In this document: in pieces, positions 48,915-57,542 of the stretch
Layout: the number at the start of each line of letters is the position of its first letter
How positions within the stretch are numbered: position 1 is the first letter of the stretch
Assembly (NCBI RefSeq): GCF_000974985.2
Contig: NZ_LAVA02000058.1
Location: forward strand, 147,733-211,732
DNA: 64,000 nt
Origin: Streptomyces mangrovisoli
Lineage (GTDB): Bacteria > Actinomycetota > Actinomycetes > Streptomycetales > Streptomycetaceae
Direction: 5' to 3'
The notes under the pieces: generated by a model
Seen by the model: the letters and a program-made list of their open reading frames with translations, nothing else
The model's database searches: none
What the model was told of the DNA's origin: nothing
Program-made: the position numbers and the translations under genes

Positions 48915-51716
48915 TCACCCGCGGCCGCGGCCCGCACCGGGGCCCGCCCCCGGTTCACCGATCGCGTACGGGATCTGGCGGCGGGAGGTGATGTCGAGCT
49001 TGCGGAAGACCTTGTTGAGATGGAACTCGACGGTCGAGGCCGTGACGAACAACCGGGTCGCGATCTCCCCGTTCGTCAGCCCCGCAGCGGCCATGGACGC
49101 GACCTGCCGTTCCCGCGGCGTGAGATCGGACCTGGTCTCCGGCGTCCGTCTGCGGGCCGTCTCGCCGGTGGCCAGCAGTTCGGTCCGGGCCCGCTCGGCG
49201 TACGGCAGCGCGCCGAAGGCGTCGAAGCTCTCGTACGCGGCGCGCAGCTGCCTCCTGGCATCCGAGCGCCGCCTGCGACGTCGTAGCCATTCGCCGAACA
49301 GGATCCGGGAACGGGCGAGTTCGAGAGCGAGCGGAGCCTGCTCCAGCAGCTCGGCCGACTCCCGGTAGAACTTCTCGGCGTCGTCGCCGTCGGCGGTCAG
49401 CGCACGGCCGAGGGCGAGGGTACCGAGGGCCCAGGGGGTACCCGCGAGCGGCGCGCGTTCCTCCAGCCGGGCCACGGCCCGGCCCACGCCGGCCCGGTCG
49501 CCGGTGCGCACGCCCGCCTCGATGAGCAGCGGCAGCACGAGGTTGCCGCAGGCCGGTGGGTCCGCCTCGAACACCGCCCGCGCGTGCCCGGCCGCCTGCC
49601 GGTAGCGGCCGCGCCCCAGCTCGAACACGGTCAGCGCGTGCCGCGCCAGCAGCTGGAGCAGGCCGTGGCCGATGTCGTGCAGCTCCGCGATCCGCCGCGC
49701 CGCCGCCCGCAGTTCGGCCTCCCGGCCGGTCAGGGCGAACAGATGGAGCCGGTTGATGTCTCCCCCGCCGGGAAAGCCGGTGTCGGCCGCGATGTCGTCG
49801 AACTCGGCGTAGCGGACCTCCGCTTCCTCGAACCGCCCGTCCCACAGATCGCAGCGCGCCGCGACGAGCAGGGTCATGCTCAGCGCGTAGAGCGCGCCGG
49901 CGTCGCGGTCGGCCGCCGCCAGGCGTTCGGTGATGTCCCGCTCGGCCCGCACGTCCCACAGATCGTCGCAGGCCATGGACACCATCACCGCGAAGGGGCT
50001 GCTCGCGCCCCCGGTCCCGGCGCCGCCCCGCAGCGCGTCCAGCGCCGTACGCAGCAGGGGCGCGCCCCGCTCGAAGCCCTCGGCCGCCCGCCGGGCCAGG
50101 CCCTCCATCAGCAGGTCACGTCCGTGCGGGACCAGGTCCGGGTCGGGTCGCGCGGCAACGGCGGCGGCCGCGACCTCGGCCGGCGACACACCGCGAGTAC
50201 GGTCGTGGGCGACCAGCGCGGCGTGCAGCGCCTCGCAGAGCAGCTCCCAGGTCAGCCGCGGGTCCTCGGGCCCGAGCCCGGCCACGGCGTGCATCAGCAT
50301 CGCGGGGACGTCGGCGACGGCGATCTGGAACATCTGCGCGGTCGCCCGCATCCGCAGCTCGCGCGTGCGCATCACCGGGCCCCGGAGGTCGCCCCCCGCG
50401 AGGTCCAGCGCGGTCCGGGCCGCCGACGCGTCGCCCGACATCAGATGGGCCTGCGCCGCGTCGAGCAGCCGCTCGGCCCGTGTGCCCGGGGCGGCGGTGA
50501 GTTCGGCGGCCCGCGCGAGGAACAGGGCCTGCTGGGAGTAGCCGCCGCGGGAGCGGGCCCGTTCGGAGGCGGCCGCCAGGTCGTCGGCCACGCCGTCGTC
50601 GGCCCCCTCGGCGGCCTCGGCCCGGTGCCAGGCGCGGCGATCGGCGTCCCGTACGGCGTCGCAGGCGGCGGCCAGGGCCGCGTGCGTCCGGCGGCGCTCG
50701 GCGGGTGCCGCACCGGCGTAGACCGCCGAACGGATCAGCCGATGCCGGAAGGCGGTCGGCGTGTCCCGGCAGAGGATTCCCGCGGCGACCGCCGGCCGGG
50801 CGGCGCGGGCGGCCAGGCCGAGCCGCCCCGCGGCCCGCCACATCAGCGCGGTGTCGTCCGAGGGGGCCGCCGCGAGCAGCAGCACCAGTGTTCCGGTCGC
50901 GGGCGGCAGGGCGCTGATCAGGCGCTGGAAGTGGCTCTCGAGCAGCCGGCCGACCGGCAGCGGGTCGGGCAGCGGGGCGACACCGGAGAGCTGCTCGGCG
51001 GTGAGGGCGTCGGCCAGCTCCAGCAGCGCGAGCGGATTGCCGCCGGTGCCGACGACGATCCGGGCGGCCACGTCCGCGTCCACACGGCGGGGGACGGTGG
51101 AGAGCAGGGCGTCGGCCTCCGGCTCGGGCAGCCCCGTCACGACCTGTACCTCCAGCGCGTCGAACAGGCCGTCCTCCCCGTGTCCGTCGCGGACGGCGAA
51201 GACCATGCCGAGGGAGTCGGCGTACAGTCGGCGGGCGGTGAAGGCGAGCGCCTCGGCGGACTCCCGGTCCAGCCAGTGGGCGTCGTCGACGAGGAACAGC
51301 AGGGGCTGGTCGGCGGCGGCGTCGGACAGCAGGGTCAGCGTGGCCAGCCCGACCAGGTAGCGGTCCGCGGGCGGTCCCGGCAGCAGGCCCAGGGCGGCGT
51401 CGAGCGCGGCCCGCTGCGGCCCGGTCAGCCGGTCGGCGCGGCTCAGGAACGGCCGCAGCAGGCGGTGCAGTGCGCCGTATCCGAGGCCGGTCTCCGGTTC
51501 GACCGCGGTCAGCCGGACCACGCGGAGTTCGTGGGCACGGGCCGCGGCGTACTCCAGCAGCCGGGTCTTGCCGATGCCGGGTTCGCCGGTCAGGACGAGC
51601 GTTCCGCTGAAGCCGTCGCGCACCGCGTCGAGCAGCCGGTCGACGGCTGCGCGTTCGGCGTGCCGGCCGACCATCGGCGGCCGGCGTGCGCCGGGCTGGA
51701 CGCCGTACCACTCCAT
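48915..51716 (-). CDS. LuxR-family regulator of the LAL (large ATP-binding) type
   Basis: A 933-residue regulator. An N-terminal AAA/STAND ATPase carries Walker A at 44-51 (GEPGIGKT) and Walker B-like LLFLVDDAHWLD near 140. A long helical TPR-like middle follows. The C-terminal LuxR helix-turn-helix (about 865-920) reads LTPRERQVASMAAAGLTNGEIATRLFVTASTVEFHLNKVFRKLDI. LAL proteins usually act as positive, pathway-specific or carbon-responsive activators. The ATG at 51716 starts right at the ATPase; in-frame starts further upstream lack support. A sister gene lies just upstream. Confidence 0.92.
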   Translation of the reverse strand: MEWYGVQPGARRPPMVGRHAERAAVDRLLDAVRDGFSGTLVLTGEPGIGKTRLLEYAAARAHELRVVRLTAVEPETGLGYGALHRLLRPFLSRADRLTGPQRAALDAALGLLPGPPADRYLVGLATLTLLSDAAADQPLLFLVDDAHWLDRESAEALAFTARRLYADSLGMVFAVRDGHGEDGLFDALEVQVVTGLPEPEADALLSTVPRRVDADVAARIVVGTGGNPLALLELADALTAEQLSGVAPLPDPLPVGRLLESHFQRLISALPPATGTLVLLLAAAPSDDTALMWRAAGRLGLAARAARPAVAAGILCRDTPTAFRHRLIRSAVYAGAAPAERRRTHAALAAACDAVRDADRRAWHRAEAAEGADDGVADDLAAASERARSRGGYSQQALFLARAAELTAAPGTRAERLLDAAQAHLMSGDASAARTALDLAGGDLRGPVMRTRELRMRATAQMFQIAVADVPAMLMHAVAGLGPEDPRLTWELLCEALHAALVAHDRTRGVSPAEVAAAAVAARPDPDLVPHGRDLLMEGLARRAAEGFERGAPLLRTALDALRGGAGTGGASSPFAVMVSMACDDLWDVRAERDITERLAAADRDAGALYALSMTLLVAARCDLWDGRFEEAEVRYAEFDDIAADTGFPGGGDINRLHLFALTGREAELRAAARRIAELHDIGHGLLQLLARHALTVFELGRGRYRQAAGHARAVFEADPPACGNLVLPLLIEAGVRTGDRAGVGRAVARLEERAPLAGTPWALGTLALGRALTADGDDAEKFYRESAELLEQAPLALELARSRILFGEWLRRRRRRSDARRQLRAAYESFDAFGALPYAERARTELLATGETARRRTPETRSDLTPRERQVASMAAAGLTNGEIATRLFVTASTVEFHLNKVFRKLDITSRRQIPYAIGEPGAGPGAGRGRG

Positions 51717-51834
51717 GGGACGCGCCTCCCCCTCGTCCGCGGACGTCCTTGACCCCGGGAACGGTAGGAGCACCGGCGAGGTGGAAGCGAGCGTCATGTG
51801 ACGGTGGTCGAGCGCGTGCGGGCCGGTGGGGGCC

Positions 51835-52135
51835 CGTTCGCGCAGTTCCCCGCGCCCCTGAGGTGCGTGCCCCAGCCCCTCCTCAGATCCGCGGGGATAC
51901 GCGAACAACCCCGTCAGCCCCGACCCCTCAGGGGCGCGGGGAACCACCCCCTCAGGCCCACCCCCTCAGGGGCGCGGGGAACTGCGCGACCAACCCCCCA
52001 CCGACCCGCGGAGAACTGTGAGAGCTGCATGATCGCTTCCCTCCAGGGGCGCGGGGAACTGCGCGATCCCCCCCACCGACCCGCAGGGACCCACGGGGCC
52101 AGCCCCCCCAGGGGCGCGGGGAACTGCGCAAAAGC
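51835..52135. repeat. Cluster of Streptomyces intergenic GGGGCGCGGGGAACTGCGCG repeats
   Basis: The 437-base gap between the two LAL genes (51717-52153) holds at least five copies, in both orientations, of a unit based on CAGGGGCGCGGGGAACTGCG with the trailer CCACCGACCCGCAG. The units are 45-70 bases apart. This repeat family is widespread between Streptomyces genes. It overlaps both genes' promoter region, though no promoter is obvious. Confidence 0.85.
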
Positions 52136-52153
52136 GCCCACCGCCCGGCAGGG

Positions 52154-54868
52154 CTACCGCAGCGCGTGCACCACCGCCCGCAGCTCCGCCCGCGACACCA
52201 CGCCCAGCTTGGGAAAGATCCGGTGCAGGTGCGAACTGACCGTGCGGTGCGACAGATACAGCCGCTGCCCTATCTCCCGGTTCGTCAGCCCGTCGGCCGC
52301 GAGCTGGACGATCTGCAACTCGTGCGCGGTGAGGCGGTCCCGCGCGTCCGGAGTCCGGCGGCGACTCGTCTCGCCCGCGGCGCGCAGCTCCCGGCGGGCC
52401 CGCTCGCCCCAGGGGATCGCCCCGAGCGCGTCGAACATGTCGCGGGCGGCGCGGAGATGGTCGCGGGACTCGACGCTGCGCCGCCGGCGCCGCAGCCACT
52501 CGCCGTACGCCAGACGGGTACGGGCCCTGATCAGCGGCCAGGCCCCGAGGTCGGCCCGCAACGCGGCCGCGAAGAGCGGGTCGGCGTCCTCGTCGGCGGC
52601 CGACAGCGCCCGCACCAGGCGCAGTTCGGCGTGGAGCACGGGGGCGGAGGTCACCGTCGCGACCTGCTCCAGTTCCGCCACGACCGGCCGTACGGCGTCC
52701 AGCCGCCCGCAGTGCGTGGCCGCGTCGACGAGATCGCCCAGGGCCGTGAGCCGCAACGCGACCTGGAACGCGGGATCCGCGGGATCGTGCAGCCGCCGGA
52801 GATGGCCGAAGGCCTCCTCGAACCGTCCGGCGCCCAGCGCGGCCAGCCCGCGGGCCATCGACGCCGTGGCCAGCACCGGCCGCGCCCCGGCCGGCAACCC
52901 GATCCCCTCGGCCTCCTCGGCCAGTTCCCGTGCGGACTCCTCCTCACCGCGCAGCGCCGCCAGCTTGGCGGCGGTCGCGGTCATCAGCGCGTACATCATC
53001 GTCTGGCTGGTCTCGCGCGCCAGTCTCCGGGACTCCTCGGTCGCGGCGATCGCCGCGCCCAGGTCGCCCACCACCAGGGCGCTCCACGCGTCCGCGCCGA
53101 CGGTCCGGGCCAGCAGCCCCAGCCGGCCCTGGGCCCGCAGCGGCACACCCCCGGCCGCCGAGAACTCCCGGGCCAGGTCGAAGCCGCCGACGAGGAGCGA
53201 GGCGGTGCTGAGCATGCGGTAGGCGCGGCCGTCGTCGCCCTCCTTCAGGGCGACCTGCCGGGCACGGGCCAGGACGTAGCCGCCGCGTTCGACGGGGGCG
53301 GCGTAGGCGCAGATGGCCAGCCGCCACGGATCGAGTTCGTCCAGCTCCATCCGCTCCACGGCCCGCAGAACCCTGCGCCGCCCCTCGGGGCCCGGGTCGG
53401 ACCAGAAGCACAACTGCGCGGCGCTCCACAGGATCCGCAGCGCCAGCGCGCGGTCCTGCGCGGCCATCTCCTCGGCGAGCGCGGTGAGCGAGTTGGCGCC
53501 CGAGGCGTGGCTGTGCAGCCCCTCGTCGAAGCTGCCGCGGAGCCAGACGACCGTGGCGTGCTGCCGTCGCGAGAGCGGTCCGGTGAGCGCCTGGTCGAGC
53601 AGCCGGGTCACGGTCTCGGGGCGGCCGAGCTCGACGGCGAAGTCCGCCGCGCGCAGCAGCCGTTCCGCCCGGCGGTCGGCGATCTCGCTGAGCGCGGCGG
53701 CCTGTTCGAGGGCGGTGACGGCCGCCGCGATGCCGCCTCGGCGTGCGGCCCGGTGCGCGGCGTCCTCCAGGGCGGCGGCGACCGGCTCCCGCGGATCGTC
53801 CGCCGCGGCGGCCCGGTGCCGCAGTTGGCGGTCCGGCTGGTCGTCGAGGACGGCGGCGAGGGCGGCGTGCGCGGCGTGGCGCACGCCGGTGGGCATCGTC
53901 TGATGGATCGCCGAACGGATCAGCGGATGCTCGAACCGCACTTCGTTGCCCACGACTTGGACGAGCCGGGCCGGAACGGCCGGTTCGAGGTCGGCCGTTC
54001 CGGCCGGCAGGCCCGTGAGCAGGCGGGTCGCGCGGCAGATCTCCGCGAGCGACGGGCTGTCGTCGAGGACGGCGATCCGCAACAGGCCTCGAGTGATGTC
54101 GGGCAGGGTCTCCAGGCGGTCGGTGAAGGCCCGTTCGAGCCGCTCGGTGAGGGGGAGGCGAGAGACGTGCGGGTCGGCCGACGCGTCGAGGGCGCGGGGG
54201 AGCTCGGTCAGCGCCAACGGGTTCCCGGCGGCCTCGGCCAGCAGCCGACGATGCGCGGTCGGGCGCAGGTGCGGGGCGTGGTCCGCGAGGAGTTGGGCGG
54301 CCTGGCCGTCGGTGAGCGGGCCGAGGGGCACCGAGGTGACCTCGTCGGAGTGCAGCCGCGACCGGTAGCCGTCGCGTGCGGCGCCCACGATGAGCACCGG
54401 TTCACCGGCGATCCGGCGGGCCACGAAGGCGAGGACGCAGGCGGTGGCGTCGTCGAGCCACTGGACGTCGTCGACCAGGACCACCACCGGCGCGGCGGCG
54501 GCCGCGTCGGCCAGGAGGTTGAGCACCGCCAGGCCGACGAGGAAGACGTCGGGGACGCCGGCCTCGGCATGACCGAGGGCCGTGTCCAGGGCCTGCCGGT
54601 GCGGCGCGGCGAGCTGGGCGGCTCCCGCGGCCAGCGGGCGCAGGACGAGTTGCAGACCGGCGTAGGGGATGTCGCTCTCGGCCTCGGCGCCGCTGGTGCG
54701 CAGGACTTGATGGCCGAACCCTTCGGCGAGGGCGGCGGTCTCGGCGAGCAGCGCGGTCTTCCCGATGCCGGGCGCCCCGCGGACCAGCACCGCGGTGCCG
54801 CGGCCACGCGGCTCGGCCAGCAGCCGGCGCAACAGATCCAGCTGATCGTCCCGACCGACGAGCTCCAC
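52154..54868 (-). CDS. LuxR-family regulator of the LAL type
   Basis: A 904-residue regulator with Walker A at 31-38 (GAPGIGKT), Walker B-like VVVLVDDVQWLDD near 130 and a helical repeat middle. The C-terminal LuxR domain reads LTAHELQIVQLAADGLTNREIGQRLYLSHRTVSSHLHRIFPKLGV. The GTG start follows a GGGGGG run. It shares the same architecture and end-region sequence (ARxxLRAAxxxFDALGAxPxxERAR) with its neighbour downstream, so the pair probably arose by duplication. The target is unknown; the SDR-hydrolase pair lies upstream. Confidence 0.92.
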   Translation of the reverse strand: MELVGRDDQLDLLRRLLAEPRGRGTAVLVRGAPGIGKTALLAETAALAEGFGHQVLRTSGAEAESDIPYAGLQLVLRPLAAGAAQLAAPHRQALDTALGHAEAGVPDVFLVGLAVLNLLADAAAAAPVVVLVDDVQWLDDATACVLAFVARRIAGEPVLIVGAARDGYRSRLHSDEVTSVPLGPLTDGQAAQLLADHAPHLRPTAHRRLLAEAAGNPLALTELPRALDASADPHVSRLPLTERLERAFTDRLETLPDITRGLLRIAVLDDSPSLAEICRATRLLTGLPAGTADLEPAVPARLVQVVGNEVRFEHPLIRSAIHQTMPTGVRHAAHAALAAVLDDQPDRQLRHRAAAADDPREPVAAALEDAAHRAARRGGIAAAVTALEQAAALSEIADRRAERLLRAADFAVELGRPETVTRLLDQALTGPLSRRQHATVVWLRGSFDEGLHSHASGANSLTALAEEMAAQDRALALRILWSAAQLCFWSDPGPEGRRRVLRAVERMELDELDPWRLAICAYAAPVERGGYVLARARQVALKEGDDGRAYRMLSTASLLVGGFDLAREFSAAGGVPLRAQGRLGLLARTVGADAWSALVVGDLGAAIAATEESRRLARETSQTMMYALMTATAAKLAALRGEEESARELAEEAEGIGLPAGARPVLATASMARGLAALGAGRFEEAFGHLRRLHDPADPAFQVALRLTALGDLVDAATHCGRLDAVRPVVAELEQVATVTSAPVLHAELRLVRALSAADEDADPLFAAALRADLGAWPLIRARTRLAYGEWLRRRRRSVESRDHLRAARDMFDALGAIPWGERARRELRAAGETSRRRTPDARDRLTAHELQIVQLAADGLTNREIGQRLYLSHRTVSSHLHRIFPKLGVVSRAELRAVVHALR

Positions 54869-55091
54869 GATCCCCCCATCAGCCGGGTCCCCGGACCCGG
54901 TCTGTCTGGAAGGTCAGGATACTGCCCGGCGGGGCACGTCCGAGCGGAAGATCAGGAAGCGCGCAGCTCGCTTCGCCACCATCGGGGGCACCGTGTGCCG
55001 AGCCGCGGCGGGTCCCGAGCAAACGGTCGGCCGCCGCGCGTCGCGGGGGCCGACCGCTCGCCGGTCGCCAACGGGAGTCGCCCGTCCGGCG

Positions 55092-55140
55092 TCGATCGGA
55101 GCGCGTAGATCAGAGCGCGTAGATCAGAGGGCGTCGATCA
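55092..55140. repeat. 14-bp tandem repeat at the end of the SDR gene
   Basis: Two and a half copies of AGATCAGAGCGCGT run across the SDR stop codon region into the intergenic DNA. Confidence 0.6.
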
Positions 55141-55945
55141 TCCCCCCGTCAACCAGGAAGTCCGCGCCGGTGATGTTTCCCGAGCGTCGGCTCGCCAGGT
55201 AGAGCACGAGGTCGGCGACCTCGGCGGGCCTGCTGAAGCGGCCCGTGGCCGCCGCACCGGCGGCGTTGCGGGCCACCTCGCCCGGATCGACGCCCAGCGA
55301 CTGCCCCACGGTGTCGGCGACCCCGCCCGCGCCCTTCCACAGATCGGTCTCGACCGGCCCGGGACTCACCGTGTTGATCCGGACGCCCTGCGGCCCGACC
55401 TGCTTGGAGAGGGCCTTGCAGAAGTTCGTCAGGGCGGCTTTGGCGGCGCTGTAGTCGATGACCAGCGGGTCGGGCAGACGGGCGTTGACGGAGGAGACGG
55501 TCACGATCCGTCCGTCGCCGGACGCGACCAGGTGGGGCAGGGCGGCGCGGGTGGCCCGTACGGCGGCCAGGAAGTTGATCGTGAGCGCCCAGTCCCAGTC
55601 GTCGTCGGACACGGCCTGGAAGCCGTCGACCCGCGGGCGGACCGCGCCGACGTTGTTCACCAGCACGTCGAGGCCGCCGTGCAGGGCGACCGCCTCGGCG
55701 ACGAGCGCGGCCGGCGCGTCGGGCTCCGTCAGATCCCTTTCCACGACGGCGAGTTGGGCGCCACTCTTGATCAGTGCGTCGAGACCGTCGCTACGACTCC
55801 GTGAACCCGCCACGACGCGGGCGCCCGCTCCGAGGAGAGCCTCGACGATCGCCAGGCCGATGCCGCGCCCCGCTCCGGTGACCACGGCGGTCCGGCCGTC
55901 CAGGCCGAGGTCGAAGGCGGCGGGGCCGGAGGCGGGCGCGGTCAT
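55124..55945 (-). CDS. Short-chain dehydrogenase/reductase
   Basis: A 273-residue classical SDR. The cofactor motif TAVVTGAGRGIGLAIVEALL lies at about 19-38, with NNVGAVRP near 95. The catalytic Ser is in VTVSSVNARLP and the pair Tyr-x3-Lys is in VIDYSAAKAAL. SPGPVETDLW completes the site. It overlaps the end of the upstream alpha/beta hydrolase by the ATGA tetranucleotide, so the two act together, perhaps oxidising an alcohol released by hydrolysis. The substrate is unknown. Confidence 0.92.
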   Translation of the reverse strand: MTAPASGPAAFDLGLDGRTAVVTGAGRGIGLAIVEALLGAGARVVAGSRSRSDGLDALIKSGAQLAVVERDLTEPDAPAALVAEAVALHGGLDVLVNNVGAVRPRVDGFQAVSDDDWDWALTINFLAAVRATRAALPHLVASGDGRIVTVSSVNARLPDPLVIDYSAAKAALTNFCKALSKQVGPQGVRINTVSPGPVETDLWKGAGGVADTVGQSLGVDPGEVARNAAGAAATGRFSRPAEVADLVLYLASRRSGNITGADFLVDGGMIDAL

Positions 55946-56751
55946 CGGGCGGCCCCCAGGTTCTGCCGGCCCAGCCAGGTCAGGACCGTGTCGGCGACCT
56001 CGCGCCAGCCGCTGTCGATGGTCAGGGAGTGCCCGCGGTCGGGGAAGCCGATGATGTCGGTGACGGCGTCGGAGTGCCGGTACTGCTTGAGGGTGGCCCG
56101 GGTGACGGTCTCGGGGACGGTGTGGTCCTTGCCGCCCGAGATCAGCAGCAGCGGGCCCCGCCCGGAGTTGTCGGTGGCGACCTTCGCCGGGGAGTGCGGG
56201 TTGAAGTTGGCCGCGGCCGCCTCGTAGAGCGGCTTTCCGGGGGCGGGGATGGTCCACTGCTCGTACAGGGCGTCGGACTCCTCCTCGGAGATCGCGTTGC
56301 CGAAGGCGAACCGGAACTGCTCGGCGGTCAGCGACACCGCGCGGCGCTTGTTGGCGGGGTTCCTGAACACCGGGAGGGTGGCCCGGAGCGCGGACAGCGG
56401 CAGCGGCAGTACGCCCTTGATCTGCGCGGCGTCGATCGCGACGGCCGCGGCGGCGCGGTCCTGGCCGAGCAGCTTCTGCGCGATCATTCCGCCGAAGGAG
56501 TGACCGATCAGGACGGGCGGTGCGGGCAGTTCGGCGATCAGCGCCGCGTAGTGCTCCACGACGTCGTCGATGCCGTGGTCCGCGATGCTCTCGGGATTCT
56601 CCCGGGCCTCGGCGACGGTGTCGGGGTCGCCGGGCCAGGCCGGGGCCGAGGGGTCGTAGCCCTCCTCGCGGAAGAGGTCGACCCACGGCTGCCAGGAGGC
56701 GCTGTGGAGCCACAGCCCGTGGATGAAGTAGACGGGGATCGGCGTGGTCAT
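55942..56751 (-). CDS. Alpha/beta hydrolase
   Basis: A 269-residue alpha/beta hydrolase. It opens with VYFIHGLWLHSASWQPWVDLFREEGYDP. The nucleophile Ser is in VLIGHSFGGMIAQ, the Asp in LISGGKDHTVPE and the His in GFPDRGHSLTIDSGW. The sequence closely fits the non-haem-peroxidase/esterase-like proteins widespread in Streptomyces. It is the first gene of a two-gene unit with the SDR. Confidence 0.88.
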   Translation of the reverse strand: MTTPIPVYFIHGLWLHSASWQPWVDLFREEGYDPSAPAWPGDPDTVAEARENPESIADHGIDDVVEHYAALIAELPAPPVLIGHSFGGMIAQKLLGQDRAAAAVAIDAAQIKGVLPLPLSALRATLPVFRNPANKRRAVSLTAEQFRFAFGNAISEEESDALYEQWTIPAPGKPLYEAAAANFNPHSPAKVATDNSGRGPLLLISGGKDHTVPETVTRATLKQYRHSDAVTDIIGFPDRGHSLTIDSGWREVADTVLTWLGRQNLGAAR

Positions 56752-57064
56752 GGCTCAGCCCTTCGGCGTGGCGGCGTGACGCTTCTTCGGTGGCTCAGAC
56801 AACCCCAATCCCGGGGCCTTCGCACCGTGGTCGCACCCCAGTCCTGCCCGGCGGCCCCCCGAACGGCCCACGCTCCCGTCCGAGTGGCAGGGCTACGGCA
56901 GGACTGCTCCGTCGGGCTACGGCAGGGCTGCTCGTCGGGCTACGGCGGGACTGCTCCGCAGGGCTGCGGCGGGACAGGGGTGTCGCCGGGACACCCCCGT
57001 GCCCTGCCTGGCCCGTCACCGAGGGGAAGCCGTGGACCGTCACCGCGGCGAACCCGCGCACTCG
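56752..57064. repeat. Repeat-rich intergenic region
   Basis: 313 bases between the hydrolase start and the GNAT stop. At 56889-56985 a unit of about 24 bases, GTCGGGCTACGGCAGGACTGCTC, is repeated roughly four times with drift. The region probably includes the hydrolase promoter. No gene is supported; plus-strand frames read simple repeats such as GYGGTAP. Confidence 0.65.
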
Positions 57065-57511
57065 TCACCGAGGGGGCAGCCGCAGGTCGATCCAGGGAAT
57101 CGTGTCGCCGGGCAACAAGTAGCGCTCGATCTCGACGAATCCGCGCTTCAGCGCGAACCGCAGCCCGTCGTCGTTGGAGGACAGGACGACGGTCTCGACG
57201 ACGTCGGCCCCCAGCTCCCGCGCCCGGTCCAACCCCCGCCCGTACAGCTCCGCACCGAACCCGCGCCCCCGGTGCGGGGCCAACACCCGCGCGATCACGG
57301 TGGCCGTCCGCGTCTCGTCGACCGGCGGGCGCACGGTGGTGCACCCCACGAGCTCGTCGCCCAGGTAGGCCACTTCCAGGTGGTTGCGCCCGGCGCGTTC
57401 CCGTACGTCGTCCAGTGACAGCGGGTGGGTCGGGATGATCACGTTGTGGACATGTTGCCAGTCGGCGAGGGCGGCCTCGTCGCACGGCTGCTGAAAACGG
57501 AGTTCGGACAT
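57065..57511 (-). CDS. GNAT-family N-acetyltransferase
   Basis: A 148-residue single-domain GNAT protein. The acetyl-CoA loop is VLAPHRGRGFGAELYGRGLDRARELG (about 80-105), followed by VVLSSNDDGLRFALKRGFVEIERY. The ATG at 57511 follows a GGGG run; a TTG at 57523 is an alternative. The acceptor is unknown. It lies 31 bases downstream of crtU on the same strand but has no obvious link to carotenoids. Confidence 0.85.
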   Translation of the reverse strand: MSELRFQQPCDEAALADWQHVHNVIIPTHPLSLDDVRERAGRNHLEVAYLGDELVGCTTVRPPVDETRTATVIARVLAPHRGRGFGAELYGRGLDRARELGADVVETVVLSSNDDGLRFALKRGFVEIERYLLPGDTIPWIDLRLPPR

Positions 57512-57542
57512 CGCCCCAGCCAAGCCGATGGCGTCCCGACTC

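Noticed and set aside
49584..51752. A 722-codon plus-strand frame antisense to the first LAL gene
   Set aside because: It is a shadow of a 933-residue protein with Walker and LuxR motifs. Its translation is Gln/Gly/Arg-rich with no domain.
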